A DNA stretch of 55,212 nt from contig NZ_CABUHK010000029.1 of NCBI RefSeq assembly GCF_902491285.1, positions 1 through 55,212 of the forward strand, read 5' to 3'. This document shows positions 18,016-26,815 of this stretch, piece after piece. Positions within the stretch are counted from its first letter, which is position 1, and every line of letters starts with the position of its first letter. The notes beneath the pieces are model-generated. The model saw only the letters and a list, made by a program, of their open reading frames with translations, did no database searches and was not told the DNA's origin. The stretch comes from an uncultured Bacteroides sp. GTDB lineage: Bacteria; Bacteroidota; Bacteroidia; Bacteroidales; Bacteroidaceae. Made by a program: the position numbers and the translations under genes.

Positions 18016-18897
18016 CTAATCGGGAAGTTCTGTCAAATCCATCGTTTGCAGTTCTGTACATCTCCTGTCAATAGTAGAACGAAGATTATCCATATCAATG
18101 CCATAATTATCTTTCATATACTTCTTCATGATGGTAATCTTCTGCTGAATAATGCTCCAACCTTCATTACCGGCTCCTGCTTTCAATTGAGTCCATTGCT
18201 CCGGAGTCCATGTCAAGTAACAAGCCGTCACTTCGGCAATGTCTTCTCCCGGCTCACTGCTTCCATAAGCAGTGACGAAGCCGAATGGCGCATAATCAGC
18301 CATATTATGGCGATTATTCCAACCGGAAGGTGAATAATGTCCTTCACTTAGGCTATTATATTCCGTCGGATAATTCTTCGTCTGATGAAGAATATGGGCA
18401 AACTCATGGTGCATGGTCTTGAAGTACATCTCGTTCATATCAGGAATATCAGTGGGATCGAGCCAGTTGCCACCTACGAGCGTAACTTTCAGTCCGCCTT
18501 CGGCATATCCCAAAGTAATAGTCCCATTGGGATTCCACTGCCTTGAACCGATGAGATGAATCACCTTCGGAGCATACATACGTGTGAAACTAATGCCTCC
18601 GATTTCATCATATGCCTCAAACCAGACATGTTTTACTATCCGCGCCATCTGAATAGCCAAATCATAATCTATCGGCACCAGATTATTACTCAAAGAAGAC
18701 TCTATATCTTCCATCCTGTATTTAAAGTCAAGATTATAAGGATACAGGTAATTTTTCTCTATCCAGATATCAAGTGCATTCTTTTCAGTCTCCAGACCAT
18801 CATCGAAGATACTGGTACTATTCAAGTCGTCTTCCTGACAAGAAACAAACAGACCGGTAAAGAACAGCCATAAGAAAAACAGATATGTATATTTCAT
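18016..18897 (-). CDS. Putative zinc-binding metallopeptidase lipoprotein
   Basis: A 293-residue lipoprotein, lipobox Cys20. It has the zinc peptidase motif HEFAH at residues 164-168 (MHHEFAHILHQ) and a downstream acidic region (EPGEDIAEVTACYLTW) in the position of a third metal ligand. It belongs to the 'putative zinc-binding metallopeptidase' group of Bacteroides SusC/D loci. The expected action is cutting a host or dietary protein or glycopeptide at the surface. It lies 29 nt after susD in the direction of transcription and is followed by the DUF4302 gene. Peptidase activity is inferred from the motif. Confidence 0.85.
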   Translation of the reverse strand: MKYTYLFFLWLFFTGLFVSCQEDDLNSTSIFDDGLETEKNALDIWIEKNYLYPYNLDFKYRMEDIESSLSNNLVPIDYDLAIQMARIVKHVWFEAYDEIGGISFTRMYAPKVIHLIGSRQWNPNGTITLGYAEGGLKVTLVGGNWLDPTDIPDMNEMYFKTMHHEFAHILHQTKNYPTEYNSLSEGHYSPSGWNNRHNMADYAPFGFVTAYGSSEPGEDIAEVTACYLTWTPEQWTQLKAGAGNEGWSIIQQKITIMKKYMKDNYGIDMDNLRSTIDRRCTELQTMDLTELPD

Positions 18898-18926
18898 AAT
18901 AGTTATATTTTACTTTGTTAATGAAT

Positions 18927-20432
18927 TTATCTCGGATTAGGAGTCATATTGCCCGGAGCAGCCAGAACCTGAGAAGGAATCTGAATGGCTTTGCGATAAT
19001 CACCTGATTCCAGAACAATGGGCGAACTACCATAAATAATATGCTTGATAGCTATGCCATACCGTTTTATATCTAACCAACGTACTCCTTCATGGATACC
19101 TTCCACTCTACGAGCATGCAATACAGCATACAACATATTCGTTTGCTTCTCATCATAAGCAACACCAGTATTCAACGGTTTGGCATTCGTTTCAGCACTG
19201 CTTGCCTTATAAAAATCGGCAATCTCGTCAGCAGTACACCCCGATACGCCTTTCTTCTTATACCAATACGACAAATCAGTAGCCGCAGCATCGTATTCCT
19301 TCTTCAAGATATAAGCCTCAGCACGGCACAACAGCGTTTCGTCCGTGGTAAATGCAGGTACAACCACATGAGGCTGACCTGTCTGAGCCACTTGGTTAGT
19401 CACTTCAAAGATCTCCTGCATCTTAGGTACCAAATAAGACACATAATCATAATGGAATACTGTATTATATACTTTGAGTTGTGTGTTGCCTGGGAAATTT
19501 GACCAAACCAGTTGCGAACGCATGATGGCGTTCGTTATCCCATATCTTTTATTATGGACACGGCCGAAAAAAGAACGGTTGGTTATCAATAGCAGATTAG
19601 CAGGTTCATCTTTATTAATATAGCCGTATGTCCACTCCTTACCGGTAGTAAACTTATCATAACCATTCAAATCTCTCAACACGGAGGTAGGGTCAGTACC
19701 AATAGCCTGTGTAGCAAGACGAATCACTTTATCATAATCTTTGCCATAAAACAAATTGAAACGGGCGGCAAACGCATAGGCAGCTTTCGCATTAAAATGG
19801 TAAACCGGAACATCAAACCTCGCGGCTTCTATCAATGGCAAAGCTTCTTCAATATCCGCGTTTATCTTCTCATATACCTCTTTCAACGTCCCCCTGTCAT
19901 ATACAACTCCCACTTCTTTCTCAGGAGAAGTTATATAAGGAATGCCCAGTTCAGTAGCGGCTGTTTGTTCATTGTATGCCATACAAAAGGTGTTAGCCAA
20001 CTGAAAATGCCCGTATGCACGACACAACAGAGCCTCGCCTTTATAAGCACGGCATGATTCGGGATCTCCTAATTCATCAATAGATTCCAATACTTGATTG
20101 GCAGCGGCAATAGCTTTATAATTTGCATCCCAAACCTCCTGTGGCGAATCCCAGTCAGATTCTATGGCATCTTTCCAATAATAAGATTCTTCAACCAGAT
20201 TATTAGTGTTACTATATCCATCTCCATTATCCTCATAGTTATCGGACATAAACTCGAACATGAGTGTCGGATGAAGAGTGGGATATGCAGACAGCAGCAA
20301 ATCCCTCACTTTATCAGAAGTATCCACATCAGTCCGCTGATCCGGCATTGTATCAAGAAAACTGTCACAAGAAGATAGACTCCCCAGCGCTATTGTAAGC
20401 AGAAATGATAATAATATATTTTTTGTTCGCAT
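18927..20432 (-). CDS. SusD/RagB-family outer-membrane lipoprotein (first locus)
   Basis: A 501-residue surface lipoprotein that acts as the lid of its SusC partner and binds the ligand. Lipobox Cys22 (GSLSSC), then DSFLDTMPDQRTD (the usual LD-x-P start), TPR helices through NYKAIAAANQVLE and GEALLCRAYGHFQLANTFC, and the C-terminal LHARRVEGIHEGVRWLDIKRYG of the family. It ends with NMTPNPR. It lies 19 nt after susC. It has no promoter of its own in sight and so depends on the susC switch. Confidence 0.95.
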   Translation of the reverse strand: MRTKNILLSFLLTIALGSLSSCDSFLDTMPDQRTDVDTSDKVRDLLLSAYPTLHPTLMFEFMSDNYEDNGDGYSNTNNLVEESYYWKDAIESDWDSPQEVWDANYKAIAAANQVLESIDELGDPESCRAYKGEALLCRAYGHFQLANTFCMAYNEQTAATELGIPYITSPEKEVGVVYDRGTLKEVYEKINADIEEALPLIEAARFDVPVYHFNAKAAYAFAARFNLFYGKDYDKVIRLATQAIGTDPTSVLRDLNGYDKFTTGKEWTYGYINKDEPANLLLITNRSFFGRVHNKRYGITNAIMRSQLVWSNFPGNTQLKVYNTVFHYDYVSYLVPKMQEIFEVTNQVAQTGQPHVVVPAFTTDETLLCRAEAYILKKEYDAAATDLSYWYKKKGVSGCTADEIADFYKASSAETNAKPLNTGVAYDEKQTNMLYAVLHARRVEGIHEGVRWLDIKRYGIAIKHIIYGSSPIVLESGDYRKAIQIPSQVLAAPGNMTPNPR

Positions 20433-20451
20433 AATTATTCACTGTTTTTTA

Positions 20452-23400
20452 TTAGAAACTTGCTCTTACCGTAAATGTAAACTGCTTAGGCACAGGCGCA
20501 GCCACACCGCCCGAATTAAAGAACTCCGGATCTTGTCCGTTCAACTTGGAATCTGAATAAATCAAAAACAAGTTAGTACCTTGTACTTTCAGCGAAAGAG
20601 CCTTGACCAACTTCTGATTGCCCAGCATTGACTGCGGAAAATCATAGGATAAAGAAATCTCCTTCATGCGGACAAACCCACCATCGGCAATGCGTGCATC
20701 CGAATAATTATAAGCATTGTATCCCACCTTCAAGTTGCTATATTTATTATTATCACGTGCATTCGGTATCACCGGAACATTCGTCACATTCTCATCACCC
20801 GGTATCATCCAGCGATTCTTGAAATCTTTCGGAGTAGCATCCAAGTCATCATATTTATTAGAGAATTGTGGTTCCAGACGAACTTTATTTCCCGCCGAGT
20901 AAGTAATGAAAACATTTAGCTTAAAATTCTTGAAAGCAAACACATTTCCAAAACTACCGGTTATCGTAGGGTCTCTGGGACCTTCGTATTTCAGGAAATC
21001 CACATCTTCCACCTGTTGGAAGTTAATATCGCCATAATTTGTCTTATTAATCAACTTGCCATTCCACATATAAGTGGGATATCCGTCGGCATCCAGTCCG
21101 GCAAACGGGATAGAGAAGATACTTCCCCAATCATAGCCTTCACGCTGACCATAACCGGTGACAAGGTTAAACACATTTGTCTGCGATTTCAAGTCTGTAA
21201 TCTCGGTTTTACTATAACCGAAAATAAAATCCGTTGTCCATTGGAAATCTTTCGTCACGATATTACGTGTGGAAAGTGAAAACTCGAAACCATGAGATTT
21301 CATAGAGGCAAGGTTGGCGTTACGACGGGTCTCCCCTCCTACTCCTTGTGTTAACACAGCACCTATCAGGTCATAATTGTCACGTTTGTACCATGCCAGT
21401 TCTGCATTGATACGATTATCCAAAAAGCCTAAATCAACTCCGACATTCAATTCATGTTTCTTTTCATAAGTCAGCCCACCGTTCTCCAGCTCAACGATTT
21501 TCAGTCCCGATTCACCGACAGATGCGCTTGGCCGCCACGGGGTGAAACTATTAATGTTGACATACGAGTTGGTTACATCCGTAGGACCTGCATCAGCCGT
21601 AAGGCTGTAAGACGCCTTGAGTGTGAAATGCGAAAATGCCGGTTGCAGCTTTTTGAAGAATCTTTCCTCATGGGCATTCCATGCTCCTCCTACGTTCCAC
21701 GTGGGCAACCAACGCGCTGAACGGGCTTTCCCCAAACGGTTGGAGCCGTCATAACGGAATGTTCCGGTTATGCTATAACGTCCTTGATAAGAATAAGTAC
21801 CATTGGCAAAATAACCAACAGTCCTGCTTTTTGTATTCTTCAGGTTATAATAGTTTGAATTTCCCTCACGCATCTTTTTAAACGCATGGTAGTCAAAATA
21901 AGGGATTTCACCGTTCTCATATTGCATTCCCCAACCTTGGAAATCATTATTGGAACGATCCTGCGCTTTCGCCTCCAAACCGGCAAAAAGACTCAGGATA
22001 TGGTCATCATTAAAAACCTTGTTCCAAGTGGCGGATGCACGAAAATCATAGCTGAACATACGATAATCAGTCTTGTTATAAAAACCTCCCTTTGGCAATA
22101 CACTGAAAGGAAGAGAGTTCAAAACATCTGGGTCTGTATACAGCCAATTATTAGCATCACGCATCGTAGCATCATCCATAGCCCGATAGGCCATCGCCTG
22201 GTTTGAACTTTCACGTATCTTATGCTCCTGTGACGAAGAATTGTATTTAACAGCCCCCAAAGCACTCAACTCCAAGCCCATCACAGGTTTCCAGCGCAAC
22301 TCTCCCTGAAACTTCATATCAACTACGTTCAAATTGATGCTATTCGTCTGCAACTCATTAAATATATTAAAATCAGCATAATTGCGTGTGTAATATTCGT
22401 CAGGATCCAATGTTCTTGAAGTATTCAGCGCATAGGAATAAGGGTTGATATCAAATCCGCGGGACACTTCACCGGATACAGCGTCACGGGTCTGTCCAAT
22501 AGTTCCGGGAGCTTTCTGCTTACGATAAGACGCGTTTCCGATTACTGTCAAAGCAAGATCCTTATTGATATTGTAAGTTGAATTCAGGTTCGCAGTAAAG
22601 CGTTGAACATTGGTACCTTTCATCCAACCCGGATCTGTCATGGCACTTACGGATATATAGGAGTTTGATTTCTCCGTACCGGTTGACAAGCTGACAGAAT
22701 GGTTCATCATGATGGAATTGCTGAACAACAAATCAAACCAGTCAGTATTACGATATTCAGCCTGACGCAGATAAGCATTTCTAGCCAATGGAGTATTCAT
22801 CAGGCCAAACTGCCCGGTAGCAGGATCATAAGTATTGATTAAATGATACATCTTACCATATACCCCGCTATTGGCAGCACGATAAGTACTCGACAGGTTC
22901 AACCAACCCTTATCCTGCAATTCTTTATAAATACCCATCTGATCTTGAGAATTCATGATATTGAAAGTACTGTAAGAAGGTTTCAGACGAGTAGTAAACT
23001 CACCTGTATAATTGAGCGAACTCTTCCCTGCCTGACCTTTTTTGGTTGTTACGACGATAACCCCCGCCATAGCTCGCGCGCCATAGATAGAAGTGGCAGA
23101 ACCGTCTTTTAATATCTGGAAACTTTCAATATCGTCCGAATTTAAACCTGCAATAGCGGAACTTATCAACGTGGTGGCATCACCTGAAGAAAGATCATTG
23201 GCACCGATTTCTACCACATCGTCCATAATAACACCATCCACCACCCATAAAGGTTTTGAATTACCATATATGGAAGTAGCACCACGCACACGGATTTTAG
23301 GAGCTGTACCAAACGTTCCTGATACATTCTGTACAGAAACACCTGCCGAACGCCCTTCCAAACCTCGACTTATATCAGCCATACCGTCCAGTTTCACATT

Positions 23401-23571
23401 GGCTGCTTTCAGTTGATCCGCCGCACCGGTAAAAAGACGTTTATCGACTTTTGTCATACCCGTTACAACCACTTCCTGCAAAACTTCCGAATCTGATTTT
23501 AAAACAATCTTCATTATACCCGATTTGATGGGTACTTCTTCGGTTTTCATACCGATGTAGCTAATTTTCAA
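20452..23571 (-). CDS. SusC/RagA TonB-linked outer-membrane transporter, body only; N-terminus on the opposite strand
   Basis: The minus-strand frame covers the end of the CarboxypepD-like domain, then the TonB box area (QEVVVTGMTKVDKR), the plug (KIRVRGATSIYGNSKPLWVVDGV, SIYGARAMAGVIVVTTKKG) and the barrel to the terminal Phe (VPKQFTFTVRASF). It has no ATG, signal peptide or ribosome site at its 5' end: the first codon here is TTG for Leu within ARTLKISYIG, and a stop lies 15 codons further upstream. The missing 73 codons are at 24257-24475 on the plus strand. Inversion between the repeats at 23572 and 24460 restores one frame of about 1112 residues. In the given orientation it should not be exported. 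Confidence 0.93.
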   Translation of the reverse strand: MKISYIGMKTEEVPIKSGIMKIVLKSDSEVLQEVVVTGMTKVDKRLFTGAADQLKAANVKLDGMADISRGLEGRSAGVSVQNVSGTFGTAPKIRVRGATSIYGNSKPLWVVDGVIMDDVVEIGANDLSSGDATTLISSAIAGLNSDDIESFQILKDGSATSIYGARAMAGVIVVTTKKGQAGKSSLNYTGEFTTRLKPSYSTFNIMNSQDQMGIYKELQDKGWLNLSSTYRAANSGVYGKMYHLINTYDPATGQFGLMNTPLARNAYLRQAEYRNTDWFDLLFSNSIMMNHSVSLSTGTEKSNSYISVSAMTDPGWMKGTNVQRFTANLNSTYNINKDLALTVIGNASYRKQKAPGTIGQTRDAVSGEVSRGFDINPYSYALNTSRTLDPDEYYTRNYADFNIFNELQTNSINLNVVDMKFQGELRWKPVMGLELSALGAVKYNSSSQEHKIRESSNQAMAYRAMDDATMRDANNWLYTDPDVLNSLPFSVLPKGGFYNKTDYRMFSYDFRASATWNKVFNDDHILSLFAGLEAKAQDRSNNDFQGWGMQYENGEIPYFDYHAFKKMREGNSNYYNLKNTKSRTVGYFANGTYSYQGRYSITGTFRYDGSNRLGKARSARWLPTWNVGGAWNAHEERFFKKLQPAFSHFTLKASYSLTADAGPTDVTNSYVNINSFTPWRPSASVGESGLKIVELENGGLTYEKKHELNVGVDLGFLDNRINAELAWYKRDNYDLIGAVLTQGVGGETRRNANLASMKSHGFEFSLSTRNIVTKDFQWTTDFIFGYSKTEITDLKSQTNVFNLVTGYGQREGYDWGSIFSIPFAGLDADGYPTYMWNGKLINKTNYGDINFQQVEDVDFLKYEGPRDPTITGSFGNVFAFKNFKLNVFITYSAGNKVRLEPQFSNKYDDLDATPKDFKNRWMIPGDENVTNVPVIPNARDNNKYSNLKVGYNAYNYSDARIADGGFVRMKEISLSYDFPQSMLGNQKLVKALSLKVQGTNLFLIYSDSKLNGQDPEFFNSGGVAAPVPKQFTFTVRASF

Positions 23572-23587
23572 AGTTCTTGCAGAACTT
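23572..23587 (-). repeat. Left inversion site in the first susC
   Basis: A 16-bp site, AAGTTCTGCAAGAACT on the minus strand, identical in inverted orientation to 24460-24475. It is itself a dyad, AGTTC-N5-GAACT. It lies inside the SusC reading frame and encodes SSART. Confidence 0.92.
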
Positions 23588-24170
23588 AATATTAAAGAAT
23601 GTTTATTTTACAGATTCGGGAATAATTGTCAATATAATACTCCTAATACAAAACTGTCAAAATGATACTCACGACTCTCTATTTTGCAAATATTTCAGAT
23701 AGATGCAGGATATACGCAGGGGGGAGAGACAGAGAAATGCACCATGCATGCTAGATGCCAATTATTATATCAATAAATATAGAAAAGTCCCTTTTGTGTG
23801 TGATAAGGATATGTGAATTCTTTAATACTCGGTTTATTTGTTAGTTCTATCTTGTTTGTCTAAATATAGCCACTAGGAAAAAGAGGAACTTTATACACCA
23901 AGTAGTTATTTCTCATCCTCATTTACCCTTTATGCAATCTATCAAATCTTAACTCCTATAAAAATATCATATGCCTAGTTTTCATATAATTAAACTTCTT
24001 TTTTTACAGGTTTGAAATTCTTTCACTTCCCCAAAAGTAGCAATACACCTTATTAATAATAGCAATATGCTATTAAATACACATTATATAGTCTCTTTAG
24101 AAAAACGTATCAAACAGATATCCTTTCAAATTATCCCGCAAATAAATTTGATATTTTTTTGTTGTTTTGC

Positions 24171-24200
24171 TTTGTTTTTAATAAAATGTGCTTATTTTTG
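24171..24200 (+). promoter_or_regulatory. Promoter inside the invertible segment
   Basis: TTTG at 24171-24174, then 18 nt, then TATTTTTG at 24193-24200, matching the Bacteroides -33/-7 consensus. It directs transcription to the SusC N-terminal fragment at 24257. After inversion it would drive the five minus-strand genes. Confidence 0.75.
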
Positions 24201-24256
24201 CAAAAACCTACAGACAAATAGACAACTATTGTATTAACCAAATATTTAGGGAGCGT

Positions 24257-24481
24257 ATGAAAAGAAGATTTGTGTTGTTATTAGCCTGCTTATTGGCAGG
24301 AATCGGTCTGGCAATTGCCCAAACACCTAAAGAAATCACAGGTGTTGTCATTTCGGAAGAAGACAACCAGCCTGTTGTAGGGGCATCCGTACTAGTGAAA
24401 GGCACGACTATAGGAACTACCACCAATCTGGATGGAAAGTTCACTATCAGTAATGCACCAAGTTCTGCAAGAACTAAATAA
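24257..24481 (+). CDS. N-terminal fragment of the first SusC, carried on the invertible segment
   Basis: The fragment gives a signal peptide (RFVLLLACLLAGIGLAIAQ) and the start of the CarboxypepD-regulatory-like domain (TPKEITGVVISEEDNQPVVG, ASVLVKGTTIGTTTNLDGKF). It breaks off at NAPSSART followed by Lys and TAA, two codons past the repeat at 24460-24475. The domain's usual next strand (LKISYIG-M) lies at the minus-strand susC body. ATG 24257 is chosen because the Sec signal starts there; an upstream start at 24188 overlaps the promoter. It is half a gene, not a real small protein; about 74 residues could be made and exported. Confidence 0.9.
   Translation: MKRRFVLLLACLLAGIGLAIAQTPKEITGVVISEEDNQPVVGASVLVKGTTIGTTTNLDGKFTISNAPSSARTK
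24460..24475 (+). repeat. Right inversion site in the first susC
   Basis: AAGTTCTGCAAGAACT, identical to the left site in inverted orientation. The bases before and after it differ from those at the left site, so 16 bp is the whole shared core. Confidence 0.92.
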
Positions 24482-24635
24482 CCACATCAAACACTTCCAT
24501 AACAAATACAGACTAAATTATCCGCCAGTAATCAGCCGATAGCCGACAGGTTATTTCTACTAAAAAACAATGGGAACTCCCATATAATTACAGGAATCCC
24601 CACTTTTCAACTATTTCTAATCCTCAAACTGGATA

Positions 24636-25877
24636 CTAATATGCTACCGAAAGCGGAGCACGTAATTTTTGAGCATACTCAGCCATATATTTATTCCATA
24701 CATCAGCCGTCTTAATAGCCGCCTTATCCCAGGCAGAACCCCAGTAATAAGTATATTCAGAACCCGGTTCATATTCGCTGATAGCCAACACATGACCGTC
24801 GGCTCCTCCGCGTTCTTTCTTTTCCTTTTCCGAGAAAAGAACCGCTTTAGCTTCTTTTACCTGTGCAGGGAATGCGGCACCGACAAATATCTTGCCGTTC
24901 GCACCGCTACGGTCGGTTGTCGGGTCAACGTAAGTGATATAACCGTTTGCGGCATCTGCTACAACTGCACCGTCCGGTTCACGCAAGACGAGTCCGGTAG
25001 TCACAGGCATTGCCTCTTTCAGATTAGTATATGAGATAACTGCCTTATTGAGGTATGAGCCTGCATCCAAAGAGATGACACGTGTTTCTATCACGTTAGA
25101 ATCACCACGAACCACAAGCGGGTTGAATTCCAGTTTTACAGTAAAGCGTAACGGGCCGTTATCGAGGATTTCCTGAGTACGATAGCAGTAAGGATAGATA
25201 ATCGTATCGCCAGCCATCAAAGCAGCCGTACCGCCGCCCAATGTAGGGCCTACGGCGTAGCAGTCCATTCCGTAACCATGGTCAACATGGTAAGAGATGG
25301 CACGCCCCAGTTCGGCAGCCGCTTTCGGGTCTGTCTTTTTCAGTTCAGCTATCTTGGCACGCTTCTCCTTATTCAGTTCTTCAGCATACATACTTTCCAG
25401 GACAGGCTCGGTAGTATTATACTTCGTGAAGATATCGTAACCAAAGCCACGCTCGTTTCTAGCCTGTAAAGCAGGGCCATAGGCACGGAAACCTACGAGA
25501 TCGTTCTCCCAGGCAACGTCATCCAGGCGTTCGGGGTAATATTTACCACAGGCAATTACGTTGAAAGGTTCCGGAGTACCCGGTTGGATGGTATAAGTAG
25601 CTGTACCGTTTGCTTTTACCGTAGCAGGGAAAACGACTTTCTCGTCATATGTCACCTGGTAAGGCACTTGCTGACCGTCAGCGTCAAGTACTATAATCTG
25701 TGCCGTGTCTGCCAGTTGCAACTTTGCAACTACATCACCCATCGGTACTTCAACCATTTCCCCTACACGTTCCAAAGCCAGGGGATTGGTCACTGTGACC
25801 GTCATTGTCTGTTTACTGTCGGCACAGGAAGCAAAAGCCGTCAAAGCAACAGCAAGCAGAAAAAATATCTTTTTCAT
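24636..25877 (-). CDS. DUF4861 exported lipoprotein
   Basis: A 413-residue lipoprotein with lipobox Cys18 (LTAFASC). The body is of the DUF4861 type: MTVTVTNPLALERVGEMVEV, then the strand-rich domain with a DDVAWENDLVGFRAYGPAL segment and YHVDHGYGMDCYAVGPTLGGG. The family often stands beside uronate metabolism genes, and its fold resembles carbohydrate-active beta-sandwich proteins; no reaction is established that I can name. It follows the dehydrogenase by 94 nt and ends the three-gene minus-strand unit with kduI. A sugar- or uronide-processing role is inferred from context. Confidence 0.85.
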   Translation of the reverse strand: MKKIFFLLAVALTAFASCADSKQTMTVTVTNPLALERVGEMVEVPMGDVVAKLQLADTAQIIVLDADGQQVPYQVTYDEKVVFPATVKANGTATYTIQPGTPEPFNVIACGKYYPERLDDVAWENDLVGFRAYGPALQARNERGFGYDIFTKYNTTEPVLESMYAEELNKEKRAKIAELKKTDPKAAAELGRAISYHVDHGYGMDCYAVGPTLGGGTAALMAGDTIIYPYCYRTQEILDNGPLRFTVKLEFNPLVVRGDSNVIETRVISLDAGSYLNKAVISYTNLKEAMPVTTGLVLREPDGAVVADAANGYITYVDPTTDRSGANGKIFVGAAFPAQVKEAKAVLFSEKEKKERGGADGHVLAISEYEPGSEYTYYWGSAWDKAAIKTADVWNKYMAEYAQKLRAPLSVAY

Positions 25878-25971
25878 GATTGATTCTTATTAAATAAAAA
25901 ATAAGGTGACAGATGAAAAGAGGATGCTCTTTGCCATTCTATCACCTTACGGATTAACTTTCTATCTTGTA

Positions 25972-26775
25972 TTATTTCGGTTGTTTTCCGATATAAGCGA
26001 GGATACCACCGTCTACATAAAGAACGTGACCGTTGACAGCGTTAGATGCTTCAGAAGCAAGGAATACGGCAGGGCCTGTCAGCTCTTCCGGATCCAACCA
26101 ACGACCGGCCGGAGTCTTGGCGCAGATGAATGAATCGAACGGGTGACGGCTTCCGTCTGCTTGCGGCTCACGAAGAGGAGCAGTCTGCGGAGTAGCGATA
26201 TAACCCGGGCCGATACCATTACATTGGATGTTGTATTCACCATATTCAGAGCAGATGTTGCGAGTCAGCATCTTCAGACCACCCTTAGCGGCAGCGTAAG
26301 CAGATACAGTTTCACGACCCAGTTCAGACATCATAGAGCAGATGTTGATGATTTTACCGGCACGTTTTTCCATCATAGCGGGAAGAACAGCCTTAGCAAC
26401 GATAAACGGAGCGTTCAAGTCGATGTCGATTACACGACGGAAATCAGCAGCATCCATCTCGTGCATAGGAACACGACGGATGATACCTGCATTATTTACA
26501 AGAATATCAATTGTACCTACTTCTTTAGCGATAGTAGCAACCATAGCCTGTACAGCCGGTTCGTCTGTTACGTCACATACATAACCGTGAGCCTTGATAC
26601 CCTTTTCTGCATAAGCAGCCATACCTTTGTCTACCAACTCCTGATTGATGTCGTTAAAACAAACAGTAGCACCTTGTTCTGCAAAAGCAGATGCGATAGC
26701 AAAACCGATACCGTAAGAAGCACCTGTAACGAGAGCTACTTTACCTTTCAAAGAAAAATTCAAATACTGATTCAT
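25972..26775 (-). CDS. Short-chain dehydrogenase, KduD/gluconate 5-dehydrogenase type
   Basis: A 267-residue SDR. It should interconvert 2,5-diketo-3-deoxygluconate and 2-keto-3-deoxygluconate (KduD step), or 5-ketogluconate and gluconate. Seen: the NAD(P) motif TGASYGIG (residues 17-24), LVNNAGIIRR, the Ser of ICSMMSELG, and catalytic Tyr/Lys in SAYAAAKGG (about 160-164), with LDPEELTGPAVFLASEASN and VNGHVLYVDGGI near the end. It lies 40 nt after kduI, whose product is the KduD substrate. That neighbourhood favours the KduD role over the gluconate role. Confidence 0.92.
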   Translation of the reverse strand: MNQYLNFSLKGKVALVTGASYGIGFAIASAFAEQGATVCFNDINQELVDKGMAAYAEKGIKAHGYVCDVTDEPAVQAMVATIAKEVGTIDILVNNAGIIRRVPMHEMDAADFRRVIDIDLNAPFIVAKAVLPAMMEKRAGKIINICSMMSELGRETVSAYAAAKGGLKMLTRNICSEYGEYNIQCNGIGPGYIATPQTAPLREPQADGSRHPFDSFICAKTPAGRWLDPEELTGPAVFLASEASNAVNGHVLYVDGGILAYIGKQPK

Positions 26776-26815
26776 AATTTTTTGTTATTAAATTAAGAAA
26801 ACTTATTGTAGTTGT

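Larger units (their letters stand above)
23572..24475. other. Invertible DNA segment controlling the first susC (OFF orientation)
   Basis: A 904-bp segment is bounded by identical inverted 16-bp sites. It holds a rightward promoter at 24171-24200 and the first 73 codons of SusC. Both parts of SusC read S-S-A-R-T across the site in the same frame, so recombination between the sites gives an intact gene. In the present orientation the promoter points away from the body. From 23588 to 24170 I see no gene, only AT-rich DNA. No recombinase gene lies in the window. Confidence 0.9.

Noticed and set aside
24188..24256. Earlier in-frame start for the SusC N-terminal fragment
   Set aside because: It begins inside the promoter; the Sec signal starts at 24257.
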